Source of the DNA: Flavobacteriales bacterium UBA6165
GTDB lineage: Bacteria; Bacteroidota; Bacteroidia; Flavobacteriales_D; Crocinitomicaceae
DNA length: 12,398 nt
Reading direction: 5' to 3'
Assembly (NCBI GenBank): GCA_002422285.1
Contig: DIUF01000077.1
Location: 1 to 12,398 of the forward strand
Below, one piece after another: positions 1 to 7,024 of this stretch; positions within the stretch are counted from its first letter, which is position 1; each line of letters starts with the position of its first letter. The notes beneath the pieces are model-generated. The model saw only the letters and a list, made by a program, of their open reading frames with translations, made no database searches and was not told where the DNA came from. Made by a program: the position numbers and the translations under genes.

Positions 1-719
1 AGGTGACGCGTGGTATTCGAATTTTCAGCGCGGAAGGTTGGTCCGAAGGTATATACCTGACCCAAGGCCAAAGCGCCCAATTCGGCTTCCAACTGACCAG
101 AAACCGTTAAACTCACTTGTTTACCAAAGAAATCTTCCTCAAAGTTTACGCTTCCGTCTTCGTTGCGTGGTGGATTGTTGGGGTCGATGTTGCTCACATG
201 AAACATTTCACCTGCGCCTTCTGCATCTGATCCTGTAATAATCGGTGCATGAAGATAGAAATAACCTCTATCGTTGAAGTATTTATGGATGGCAAATGCC
301 ACAGCATGACGGATTCTGAAAACCGCACCGAAAGTATTTGTACGGAAACGCAAATGTGCTTGCTCACGCAAATATTCCAAACTATGGCGCTTGGGTTGCA
401 TCACAGTTTTGGCCACTTCTTCTGGATTGGCATCACCAATGATTTCGAGGCTTTTCACCAAAATTTCAATGTCTTGTCCAGCACCAGCAGATTCAACCAC
501 TTTACCAGTTACACCAACGGCAGCTCCAGTGGTAACGCGTTTCACCAAGTTTTCATCAAAGGCATCCAATTCCAATACCGCTTGGATATTTTTAATGGTT
601 GAACCGTCGTTGATTTGGATAAACTGATTGTTTCTAAAAGAGCGAACCCACCCTTTTACAACTACCTCTGAGCCCAGCGTATATTCATTCAATAACGCTG
701 CAATTTTTGTGCGTTTCAT
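1..719 (-). CDS. asnS: Asparagine--tRNA ligase, N-terminal 239 residues (cut by window edge)
   Basis: Cytoplasmic class IIb aminoacyl-tRNA synthetase that charges tRNA-Asn with asparagine. Read from the reverse strand, the ATG at 719-717 opens MKRTKIAALLNEY. An OB-fold anticodon-binding domain follows (about residues 17-95, with VKGWVRSFRNNQF). The class II core starts near residue 118, with the motif 1 region FNDRGYFYLHAPIITGSDAEG (residues 148-168) and motif 2 FGPTFRAENSNT (225-236). The ENSNT after the motif 2 arginine and the LTVSGQLEAE stretch separate AsnRS from AspRS and LysRS. An acidic insert around residues 177-198, between EGAGEMF and FGKQVSLTVSG, looks like a lineage-specific loop. 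Motif 3 and the C-terminus lie outside the window. The gene starts 20 bases after the infB stop with no terminator between, so it is probably the last visible member of the rimP-nusA-infB transcript. The start has no strong Shine-Dalgarno sequence. Confidence 0.93.
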   Translation of the reverse strand, partial: MKRTKIAALLNEYTLGSEVVVKGWVRSFRNNQFIQINDGSTIKNIQAVLELDAFDENLVKRVTTGAAVGVTGKVVESAGAGQDIEILVKSLEIIGDANPEEVAKTVMQPKRHSLEYLREQAHLRFRTNTFGAVFRIRHAVAFAIHKYFNDRGYFYLHAPIITGSDAEGAGEMFHVSNIDPNNPPRNEDGSVNFEEDFFGKQVSLTVSGQLEAELGALALGQVYTFGPTFRAENSNTTRH

Positions 720-739
720 CGTGCTTTTTACTATGAAAA

Positions 740-3511
740 TTAAAGTTTACGAGCCACTTCCACTTCTTCGAATGCTTCAAGTGTATCATTCACCTGAATG
801 TCGTTGAATTTGTCGATACTGATACCACATTCGTAACCGTGTTTCACCTCTTTCACATCGTCTTTGAAGCGTTTCAAGTCTTTCACAACCCCCGTGTGTA
901 TTACGATGCCATCGCGAATAACGCGCATTCTGCTTTTTCTGGTAATCGTACCTTCCAAAACAAAACATCCGGCAATTGTACCCACCTTCGTGATGTTGAA
1001 GACCTCTCTAACTTCAGCCGAACCAACAATCTGTTCTTCAATTTCTGGAGACAACATCCCTTCCATTGCCGATTTGATTTCCTCGATGGCTTTGTAGATG
1101 ATTGAATATAAACGAATATCGATTTGTTCGTTTTCGGCCAATTTACGAGCCGCTTGAGACGGACGAACCTGGAATCCAACGATAATAGCATCAGAAGCAG
1201 AAGCCAAATTCACATCGTTTTCAGTGATGGCACCAACGCCTTTGTGAACGATATTCACTTGGATTTGCTCCGTAGAAAGTTTCAATAAAGAGTCAGACAA
1301 GGCTTCGATTGAACCGTCCACGTCACCTTTCACAATCAAATTCAATTCCTTGAAGTCACCAATCGCCAAACGACGACCAATTTCATCAAGCGTGATGTGT
1401 TTCTGCGTTCTAAGCCCTTGCTCACGGTAAAGTTGTTCGCGTTTGGTGGCAATTGTTCGTGCTTCGCGTTCATCGTCCATCACGTGGAATTTATCTCCCG
1501 CATTTGGTGCACCATTAATACCTAATATCGATATTGGAGTAGCAGGACCTGCAATTTCTAGCGGTTTGCCATGTTCGTTGTGCATCGCTCTTACACGACC
1601 TGCACAGCGACCCGCAAGGATAATATCACCCACCTTCAAGGTTCCTGCCTCAACAAGCATGTTGGTTACATAACCACGACCTTTGTCCAAAGACGATTCG
1701 ATAATTGTGCCCACCGCATTTTTATTCGGATTGGCTTTCAAGTCAAGAAGTTCAGCTTCCAACAACACTTTTTCCAACAACAGTTCTATGTTGATATTTT
1801 GTTTGGCTGAAATTTCTTGACATTGGTATTTTCCGCCCCATTCTTCTACCAAAATATTCATGGCAGAAAGCTGTTCGCGAATTTTATCTGGGTTCGCACC
1901 CGGTTTATCTACTTTATTGATAGCAAAAACCATCGGTACATTGGCTGCTTGGGCATGCGCGATTGCTTCTTTTGTTTGAGGCATCACGTCGTCGTCTGCA
2001 GCTACAATGATAATGGCAATATCGGTTACTTGAGCACCACGAGCACGCATCGCCGTAAAGGCTTCGTGACCTGGTGTATCCAAGAAAGTGATGCGTTTTC
2101 CACCATCCAGTTTCACAGAGTAAGCCCCGATATGCTGCGTAATTCCACCCGCTTCGCCTTCAACCACATTAGCCTTACGGATTTTATCCAAAAGCGATGT
2201 TTTACCGTGGTCAACGTGACCCATTACGGTAACAATTGGAGGTCTAGGAATCAAATCTTCTGGCTTGTCTTCCACAGTTGCAATGGCTTCTTGTACTTCC
2301 GCGCTCACAAATTCTACTTCGAAGCCAAATTCATCTGCTACGATGGCAATTGTTTCAGCATCAATTCTTTGGTTGATCGAAACAAATATACCCAAAGACA
2401 TACATGTGCCAATTACTTGTGTGGGTTGAACGTTCATCATCGAAGCCAATTCGGAAACCGTAACGAATTCCGTGAGCTTCAATACTTTTTCTTCCATTTC
2501 GGCCTCCATGGCTTCCATTTCACGACGTTGTGCACGCTCATCGCGTTTGCTACGTCTGATTTTAGATGCCTTGGATTTTCCTCCTCCTGTTAATTTGGAA
2601 AGGGTTTCCTTTATTTCTTTTTGAATAGCTTCTTCAGAAATTTGCGCCTTTTCTGGAGCGGGTTTTTTGAATTTGTTAGCAGTACTTCCCGCATCGTGTT
2701 GAGGGCTAACCTTCTTGATGCGCTTTCGTTTTTTCTTATCAGCAGCGCTTTCATTGCTCGGTGTAGAGGAGGCAACCGGCTTTTCTTTGGGTTTGAATAC
2801 AGGAAGTTCGATCTTACCCATAACCTTGAACCCAGCGAGTTTTTCTGAAGTTGCCTTGATTAATTGAATTTCTTCTTTAACAGGAGCAGTGGGCGTCTCT
2901 TCTTTCTTTTCTGGAACAGGAGCCGGAGCAGGTTTTTCAGTGACAGGAGTTACTTTTTTATCATGCTTGTGGTCTTCACCCTTCTTTTTCTTATCAGGAC
3001 GAGTCTTGCTGTTGATGCTATCTAAGTCAATTTTGCCCATCAACTTTACGCCTGTTGTAGTTTCCTCCGGTTTTGTTGGCTCTTCAACAACTTCCTTTTC
3101 AACAGGTTCTTCAACAACTTCTTTTTCAATTGGTTGTTCAATTTTTGGTGGTTCTGGTTGGGGCGTTTGGGCAACAACTTTGGGTTGAGCTGCTTGAGCC
3201 TGTCTTTTTAACTCTTCTATAGAAAGAGAAACCTCTTCTTCGATTTCTGGACGTTCGTCAATCTTAGGTTTGTTGCTTTCCAATGATATGGTTTCTTTCG
3301 GCTCACGCGTTAAGTTGGTTTGTTTTGACTTTTGTTTGTCACGCAACTCATCGGCGAATTCAGCCAATAAAAGGTCATGTACGTCGCCCTCAATCTTGGT
3401 GTTTGGGTTGTTCTCAATAACAATTCCCTTCGATCCAAGAAAATCTACAATCGTACCTACAGCAATATTCAATTCTGCTGCTGCCTTATTTAATCTAATC
3501 GGTTTAGCCAT
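740..3511 (-). CDS. infB: Translation initiation factor IF-2
   Basis: GTPase that brings initiator fMet-tRNA to the 30S subunit and promotes subunit joining. The protein has 923 residues. The N-terminal IF2 helical domain covers residues 1-55 (MAKPIRLNKAAAELN). A low-complexity linker rich in K, P and E runs from about 60 to 340, and a second IF2_N-like domain from about 345 to 400. The G domain carries G1 GHVDHGKT (431-438), switch region GGITQHIGAY (455-464), G3 DTPGHE (478-483), G4 NKVD (532-535) and G5 SAK (568-570). Domain II, domain III and the C-terminal fMet-tRNA-binding barrel follow to residue 923. All GTPase motifs are intact. The linker contains two copies of a K(L/V)MGKI(D/E)L motif (156-163 and 229-236) and a 9-residue tandem repeat (129-146). 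The start ATG at 3511-3509 is preceded by a purine-rich AAAGGAAAAG about 12-20 bases upstream. It follows nusA after 166 bases containing two hairpins and precedes asnS by 20 bases. Confidence 0.98.
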   Translation of the reverse strand: MAKPIRLNKAAAELNIAVGTIVDFLGSKGIVIENNPNTKIEGDVHDLLLAEFADELRDKQKSKQTNLTREPKETISLESNKPKIDERPEIEEEVSLSIEELKRQAQAAQPKVVAQTPQPEPPKIEQPIEKEVVEEPVEKEVVEEPTKPEETTTGVKLMGKIDLDSINSKTRPDKKKKGEDHKHDKKVTPVTEKPAPAPVPEKKEETPTAPVKEEIQLIKATSEKLAGFKVMGKIELPVFKPKEKPVASSTPSNESAADKKKRKRIKKVSPQHDAGSTANKFKKPAPEKAQISEEAIQKEIKETLSKLTGGGKSKASKIRRSKRDERAQRREMEAMEAEMEEKVLKLTEFVTVSELASMMNVQPTQVIGTCMSLGIFVSINQRIDAETIAIVADEFGFEVEFVSAEVQEAIATVEDKPEDLIPRPPIVTVMGHVDHGKTSLLDKIRKANVVEGEAGGITQHIGAYSVKLDGGKRITFLDTPGHEAFTAMRARGAQVTDIAIIIVAADDDVMPQTKEAIAHAQAANVPMVFAINKVDKPGANPDKIREQLSAMNILVEEWGGKYQCQEISAKQNINIELLLEKVLLEAELLDLKANPNKNAVGTIIESSLDKGRGYVTNMLVEAGTLKVGDIILAGRCAGRVRAMHNEHGKPLEIAGPATPISILGINGAPNAGDKFHVMDDEREARTIATKREQLYREQGLRTQKHITLDEIGRRLAIGDFKELNLIVKGDVDGSIEALSDSLLKLSTEQIQVNIVHKGVGAITENDVNLASASDAIIVGFQVRPSQAARKLAENEQIDIRLYSIIYKAIEEIKSAMEGMLSPEIEEQIVGSAEVREVFNITKVGTIAGCFVLEGTITRKSRMRVIRDGIVIHTGVVKDLKRFKDDVKEVKHGYECGISIDKFNDIQVNDTLEAFEEVEVARKL
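3082..3135. repeat. 27-bp in-frame tandem repeat (2 copies) inside infB
   Basis: The copies 3082-3108 and 3109-3135 are directly adjacent and match at 24 of 27 bases. On the coding strand they encode the back-to-back peptide units EKEVVEEPV / EKEVVEEPT in the disordered linker of IF-2. The unit length is a multiple of three, so gain or loss of copies would keep the frame. It is a likely site of length variation between strains. Confidence 0.75.
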
Positions 3512-3542
3512 AAATAGCTTCTTTCTTTTCCTTTATTTAATT

Positions 3543-3564
3543 AAAAAACGCCCAAAACTGGGGC
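3543..3564 (-). terminator. Short GC hairpin with T6 tract ahead of infB (weak terminator-like element)
   Basis: On the minus strand GCCC (3564-3561) pairs with GGGC (3553-3550) around a 7-base loop CAGTTTT, followed after one G by TTTTTT (3548-3543). The 4-bp stem is short for an intrinsic terminator, but the T tract is in the right place. It lies about 30 bases upstream of the infB ATG, so it could act as a partial terminator or pause site in read-through transcription from nusA. Confidence 0.35.
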
Positions 3565-3643
3565 TAAAGATAGTAAATCCTATGGTTTCAATATTTGCGA
3601 TGCAAGGAAATTCATCTTATAAATTGAAACGAGGATAATTGAA

Positions 3644-3670
3644 GATGCAGCACTCATTTTGTGCTGCATC
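3644..3670 (-). terminator. Perfect 10-bp stem-loop just after the nusA stop codon
   Basis: The inverted repeat GATGCAGCAC (3644-3653) and GTGCTGCATC (3661-3670) is perfect and encloses a 7-base loop. In the nusA transcript it begins 7 bases after the stop codon. The sequence after it (TTCAATTATC) is only weakly T-rich, so it could be an inefficient terminator, an RNA-processing site or a 3'-end-protecting hairpin. It does not sit at an operon end, because infB follows on the same strand. Confidence 0.6.
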
Positions 3671-3677
3671 AGTTCTA

Positions 3678-4913
3678 TTATTCAAATTCTGAGCGTAAAA
3701 TACGCATCACTTCTTCTACTGTTTCTTGTTCCAAGTCTGTTCTTGAAACTAAATCAGCCACCTCAAGTTCCAATACTGATTTGGCAGTGTCGCAACCGAT
3801 AGCTTTCAATTCATCTATGATCCAACCATCGATTTCATCTGCAAATTCTTCCAAATCTACATCTTCGATGTCTTCAGCTCCTTCTCTATAAACGTCTAAC
3901 TCCAAGCCACACAAACGGCTCGCCAATTTGATGTTGTGTCCACCTCGCCCTATGGCTAAAGAAACTTGGTCTGGCTTCAAGTATACATTGGCGCGTTTAT
4001 CGTTTTCTAAAATCTCAACAGAAGAAATTTTTGCTGGTGACAAGGCTCTTTGAATCAATAAATTCAAATTGTTCGTATGATTGATTACGTCGATATTTTC
4101 GTTTCTCAACTCACGAACAATTCCATGTATACGAGCACCTTTCATCCCAACACAAGCACCTACTGGGTCAATTCTGTCGTCATATGATTCAACCACAACT
4201 TTTGCTCTTTCACCCGGCTCACGCACGATGTTTTTGATGGTAATCAAACCGTCGAACACTTCTGGCACTTCCAATTCGAACAAGCGTTCCAAGAATGCAG
4301 GTGCAGTTCGTGAAAGAATAATAACAGGACTGCTGTTTCTCATATCCACTTTGGCTACAACAGCTCGAACAGTTTCGCCTTTTTTGAAGAAATCAGATGG
4401 AATTTGCTCAGATTTCGGTAAGATTAATTCGTTTCCTTCGTCATCCAAAACCAAAATTTCTTTCTTCCACACTTGATAAATCTCTCCGGTGATAATTTCA
4501 CCAATACGCTCTTTGTATTTCGTATAAATGTGGTCTTTTTCCAGTTCTAAGATACGAGAAACCAAGTTTTGGCGAAGCGATAAAATATTTCTTCTCCCAA
4601 AGTCAGCAAATTTCAATTCTACCGATACGTCCTCACCAACTTCAAAGTCAGGTTGAATTTTTACGGCCTCCGACAAAGCTATTTCAGTGTTCTCATCTTC
4701 TACCTCACCATCGTAAACGATTTCGCGGTTCATCCAGATTTCGAAGTCACCTTTGTCTGGGTTTACAATGATGTCGATGTGTTCGTCTGTGCCATATTTC
4801 TTTTTCAACATGGAGCGAAATACATCTTCCAAAACAGTCATCATGGTCACACGGTCGATGTTCTTGAATTCTTTGAACTCCGCGAAAGACTCTACCAAAT
4901 TTAAATTATCCAT
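3678..4913 (-). CDS. nusA: Transcription termination/antitermination factor NusA
   Basis: RNA-polymerase-binding elongation factor that modulates pausing, intrinsic termination and antitermination. It has 411 residues. The N-terminal polymerase-binding domain covers residues 1 to about 125 and the S1 domain about 135-202 (GEIITGEIYQVWKKE). KH1 contains GACVGMKGARIHG (252-264) and KH2 contains LAIGRGGHNIKLA (319-331); both GxxG loops are intact. After KH2 comes an acidic stretch (345-361) and one helix-hairpin-helix-like segment ending in RILRSEFE. The paired C-terminal acidic repeats of the 495-residue E. coli protein are absent, which is usual outside proteobacteria. The ATG at 4913-4911 starts 9 bases after the rimP stop, so the two are surely cotranscribed. 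NusA is itself a termination factor, and hairpins flank its operon (5408-5437 and 3543-3670), so feedback on its own transcript is plausible but inferred. Confidence 0.98.
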   Translation of the reverse strand: MDNLNLVESFAEFKEFKNIDRVTMMTVLEDVFRSMLKKKYGTDEHIDIIVNPDKGDFEIWMNREIVYDGEVEDENTEIALSEAVKIQPDFEVGEDVSVELKFADFGRRNILSLRQNLVSRILELEKDHIYTKYKERIGEIITGEIYQVWKKEILVLDDEGNELILPKSEQIPSDFFKKGETVRAVVAKVDMRNSSPVIILSRTAPAFLERLFELEVPEVFDGLITIKNIVREPGERAKVVVESYDDRIDPVGACVGMKGARIHGIVRELRNENIDVINHTNNLNLLIQRALSPAKISSVEILENDKRANVYLKPDQVSLAIGRGGHNIKLASRLCGLELDVYREGAEDIEDVDLEEFADEIDGWIIDELKAIGCDTAKSVLELEVADLVSRTDLEQETVEEVMRILRSEFE

Positions 4914-4922
4914 TATTCCAAA

Positions 4923-5399
4923 CTATTTAAAGGATACAACAATTTTTGCTTCTTGTATATGATCAAAGTCCAACTGGACCAATTGATTTACTTTTTCTTT
5001 TTTCTTTTTACCTTCAACTGTAATGGTCTCTTCGAAACCCATTTCTATGAATTGCGTTTCCACTTTGAGCAGTTTGCCCTCCAGTTTACGTCCGTCTGTT
5101 GTTTTTATTTTCAAACTTCTACCTACGTTTTTAGGGTATTGTTTCCATACGCGCAGGGGTTTGTCAATGCCTGCAGAGGAAACTGAAAGTTCAAAGTCTT
5201 GCTCTTCGCGATCCAAATTGTGCTCTATGTTTCTCGACACGCGGATGCAATCATCAATAGAAACAGAACTTGTTTCTGAGTCAATTTCCAAGTGAATCAC
5301 ATTTGAGGCGCTGATGCTCAAATCCACAATAAACAGGTTGCGTTTGAGTTCGTCAATACGCTCCTGAGCCAAAGCCAATATGGTTTCTTTTTTTATCAT
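4923..5399 (-). CDS. rimP: Ribosome maturation factor RimP
   Basis: Cytoplasmic factor needed for 30S subunit maturation. It has 158 residues. The N-terminal alpha/beta domain covers about residues 1-80 and contains the family signature LSVSSAGIDKPL, close to the usual VSSPGxxRPL. The C-terminal Sm/SH3-like barrel follows, from about 85 to 158 (GRSLKIKTTDGRKLEGKLLKV). A lysine cluster GKKKKEK lies within it. The proline of VSSPG is replaced by alanine. The ATG at 5399-5397 is the only sensible start and has no clear Shine-Dalgarno sequence. The stop is TAG. It is the first gene of the rimP-nusA-infB-asnS series and lies directly downstream of a terminator-like hairpin. Confidence 0.95.
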   Translation of the reverse strand: MIKKETILALAQERIDELKRNLFIVDLSISASNVIHLEIDSETSSVSIDDCIRVSRNIEHNLDREEQDFELSVSSAGIDKPLRVWKQYPKNVGRSLKIKTTDGRKLEGKLLKVETQFIEMGFEETITVEGKKKKEKVNQLVQLDFDHIQEAKIVVSFK

Positions 5400-5407
5400 T
5401 TTCTGAG

Positions 5408-5437
5408 ATAAAAAAGAGGGGACTTTCGTCCCCTCTT
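5408..5437 (-). terminator. Intrinsic-terminator hairpin in the 5' leader of rimP (candidate attenuator)
   Basis: On the minus strand AAGAGGGGAC (5437-5428) and GTCCCCTCTT (5423-5414) form a perfect 10-bp stem closed by a GAAA tetraloop. The run of T residues that begins in the stem base (5415-5410) gives a strong U-tract. This has every feature of a Rho-independent terminator. It sits between the promoter box at 5464-5471 and the rimP ATG at 5399, about 20 bases into the predicted transcript. No minus-strand gene lies upstream for it to terminate, because the next gene is divergent. It therefore most likely controls read-through into the rimP operon. Confidence 0.8.
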
Positions 5438-5463
5438 ACACTATCGTTTTTATTTTGATGGCA

Positions 5464-5471
5464 CAAAAGTA
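5464..5471 (-). promoter_or_regulatory. Promoter -7 box for the rimP-nusA-infB operon
   Basis: On the minus strand TACTTTTG matches the Bacteroidetes -7 consensus TAnnTTTG exactly. No clear TTTG -33 box is seen 19-21 bases upstream; an A-rich stretch lies there instead. Transcription would start near 5457, giving a leader of about 58 bases that contains the hairpin at 5408-5437. Confidence 0.6.
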
Positions 5472-5491
5472 GTGATTTTTTTGGAAGTGAT

Positions 5492-5514
5492 ACAGTTTTT
5501 TTAAAAAATGCTGT
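5492..5514. repeat. AT-rich inverted repeat between divergent promoters
   Basis: ACAG (5492-5495) and CTGT (5511-5514) flank a T7/A6 run, giving an imperfect palindrome of 23 bases. Its right end touches the -33 box of the plus-strand promoter (5514-5517), and its left end lies about 20 bases upstream of the rimP -7 box. It could be an operator or an AT-rich upstream element, but a chance palindrome in AT-rich DNA is possible. Confidence 0.3.
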
Positions 5515-5544
5515 TTGGAATATGTTTTTAAGGGTTTAGTTTTG
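5514..5544 (+). promoter_or_regulatory. Bacteroidetes-type promoter of the deacetylase gene
   Basis: TTTG (5514-5517), a 19-base spacer, and TAGTTTTG (5537-5544) match the TTTG-N19-TAnnTTTG housekeeping promoter consensus of Bacteroidetes. The predicted start is near 5550, leaving a leader of about 65 bases before the ATG at 5616. Confidence 0.65.
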
Positions 5545-5615
5545 TGTCATCTAAAACTATTTTGAATGTTTTTTGTATCCATTATAGAGGTTTGTAACAA
5601 TAACATTATGGGTCT

Positions 5616-6517
5616 ATGTTAAAAATCGCATGGTCAGAAATTTACAAGTATGAACTTCCCGAGGGTCATCGTTTTCCTATGGTCAAATACGACCTTTTGC
5701 CAGAACAACTGCTTTGGGGGGTACGGTAAACGAGGAAAATTTTTTTAGGCCTAATGCTTTGTGTGATCAACAAATTTTGTTCACGCATTCGCAAAACTAT
5801 TTGGAGAAACTCAACAGACAGGCACTCGACCCCAAAGAAATACGTCAAATAGGTTTCCCGATGACCCCGTTATTGGTTGAGCGCGGTAAGCACATTGCCA
5901 ATGGTACTTATCTTGGCTCATTGTATGCTATGGAACACAAAATTGCCATGAATATTGCTGGAGGCACGCACCATTCTTTTAGTGACAGAGGAGAAGGTTT
6001 TTGTTTGTTCAACGACATCGCTATTGCCGCTAATCTACTTTTGGTACAAAATCCAAAGATGAAGATTCTGATAATCGATTTGGACGTGCATCAGGGCAAT
6101 GGTACCGCCAGTATTTTTTCGAATGAAGCGCGTGTTTTTACATTTTCGATGCATGGGGCTCATAATTATCCGCTTCGAAAGGAAAAGTCGGATTGGGATG
6201 TCGAACTTTATGACGGCATGCGTGATCACGAATATTTGCGACTGCTTAGCGAACATTTACCAAGACTGTTGGACGATGTGCAACCAGATTTTATATTTTA
6301 CTTGGCAGGTGTGGATGTTTTGCAATCAGATAAATTGGGTCGTTTGGGCTTGACACATGCAGGATGTAAAGAACGTGATGCTATGGTATTGCTGGCTGCA
6401 CACAAAAACCAAATCCCCATCCAAGTATCGATGGGGGGTGGTTATTCACATCAAATTAAGGACATCATTGAGGCGCATGCCAATACTTTTCGTTTGGCGC
6501 AAGATATCTTTTTTTGA
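5616..6517 (+). CDS. Histone-deacetylase-fold zinc deacetylase, frame broken by an apparent 1-base deletion
   Basis: Zinc-dependent deacetylase of the arginase/HDAC fold, of the short (about 300 residue) bacterial type; the SDRGEGFC stretch resembles class IV (HDAC11-like) enzymes. The substrate is unknown. The frame opens at ATG 5616 with MLKIAWSEIYKYELPEGHRF and runs to residue 36, where it meets TAA at 5727. The rest of the protein lies in another frame from about 5714 to 6517. The join is a run of six Gs (5716-5721). Adding one G gives LLWGGTVNEENFFRP and a continuous 300-residue protein. In restored numbering the key residues are HH 119-120, D157 and H159 (DLDVHQGNGT), D234 (AGVD) and Y277 (GGGYS), all intact. 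The only in-frame start for the long part alone is a TTG at 5714, which would discard the conserved GHRFPM segment. Either a sequencing error in the G run or a recent mutation explains this. It has its own promoter and is divergent from rimP. Confidence 0.88.
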
Positions 6518-6542
6518 CGATGTGTTGCTTGAGCAAACAAAA

Positions 6543-6565
6543 CACCAATGTTGCGCATAGTGGTG
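6543..6565. terminator. Possible hairpin between convergent genes
   Basis: CACCA (6543-6547) pairs with TGGTG (6561-6565), and ATG (6548-6550) with CAT (6556-6558), leaving a 5-base loop and a 2-base bulge. It lies in the 60-base gap between the deacetylase stop and the stop of the converging membrane-protein gene. There is no strong T tract on either side, only GTTTT a few bases beyond on the plus strand. Confidence 0.25.
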
Positions 6566-6577
6566 ACAAGTTTTGCC

Positions 6578-6880
6578 CTAGACTTTCAATGTTTCTTTAC
6601 CCGACAAAAAACTAAAAGCATTTTTGATGTAGGTTATGGTTGAAAAAAGAACGATAAAAGCCCCAAAAGGAATGCTAAAGAGAAACAGCCACATAAACGC
6701 CATAAACGCGCTGTTACCTTCATGCATCGCCTCACCAGAAATCATTTCTTCAATTGAACTTCCAACATAGGCAATGATAAAAGGTAATGCAGCAATAAAC
6801 AACGCAGCAGCATAAACCGCCAATATTTTGAATAGGTCGAGGTGTTTTTTTATAACCAAAAATTTGGTGAGGATATGCAT
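6578..6880 (-). CDS. Small membrane protein with two transmembrane helices, function unknown
   Basis: A 100-residue protein not assigned to a family. The short basic N-terminus (KFLVIKKHLDLFK) precedes a hydrophobic helix at about residues 17-40. A loop with acidic residues follows (SSIEEMISGEAMHEGN, 41-56), then a second helix at about 58-83, and a short polar tail ending GKETLKV. Both ends are expected on the same side of the inner membrane, probably the cytoplasm by the positive-inside rule. The ATG at 6880-6878 is followed by an uninterrupted frame, but the upstream region has no Shine-Dalgarno sequence. It converges on the deacetylase gene and diverges from the amidohydrolase gene, so it is likely a single-gene unit. 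The clear membrane topology supports a real gene. Confidence 0.7.
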   Translation of the reverse strand: MHILTKFLVIKKHLDLFKILAVYAAALFIAALPFIIAYVGSSIEEMISGEAMHEGNSAFMAFMWLFLFSIPFGAFIVLFSTITYIKNAFSFLSGKETLKV

Positions 6881-6966
6881 AGTGAATGAAATTGGTGCCT
6901 AAACAGTTTTTAATTGCGAAAATAATGCACTTTGAATATTAATCGCGTAGCTGCATCAAATCAGCC

Positions 6967-6974
6967 CAAATCTA
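6967..6974 (-). promoter_or_regulatory. Candidate -7 box for the small membrane protein
   Basis: On the minus strand TAGATTTG matches TAnnTTTG exactly and would give a leader of about 80 bases. A second match, TAGTTTTG, lies at 7000-7007. Neither has a clear -33 TTTG at the right distance, and the region is AT-rich, so this is tentative. Confidence 0.35.
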
Positions 6975-7024
6975 AATATATTTTCTACATTCGCTGAATC
7001 AAAACTAAAGCTAAGTTTTTACCC

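Noticed and set aside
249..602. Plus-strand open frame in the first 600 bases
   Set aside because: Lies opposite the asnS coding sequence, which has clear class II synthetase motifs.
1817..2593. 258-codon plus-strand open frame opposite infB
   Set aside because: It is the antisense shadow of the IF-2 G-domain region. It has odd composition (rich in H, F, N and C), and IF-2 is unmistakable on the other strand.
3565..3588. TATCTTTA (minus strand) with TTG upstream as a separate infB promoter
   Set aside because: The -7 box lacks the final G and the spacing to the TTG is only 16 bases. A start near 3559 would also fall inside the small hairpin. Too weak to list as a feature.
5709..5724. Programmed -1 ribosomal frameshift in the deacetylase
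   Set aside because: The codons at the site do not form a good slippery heptamer and no strong downstream pseudoknot is apparent. A missing G is simpler.
7000..7024. TAAGTTTT just before the large amidohydrolase as its promoter
   Set aside because: It ends about 5 bases from the ATG, lacks the final G and has no -33 box.
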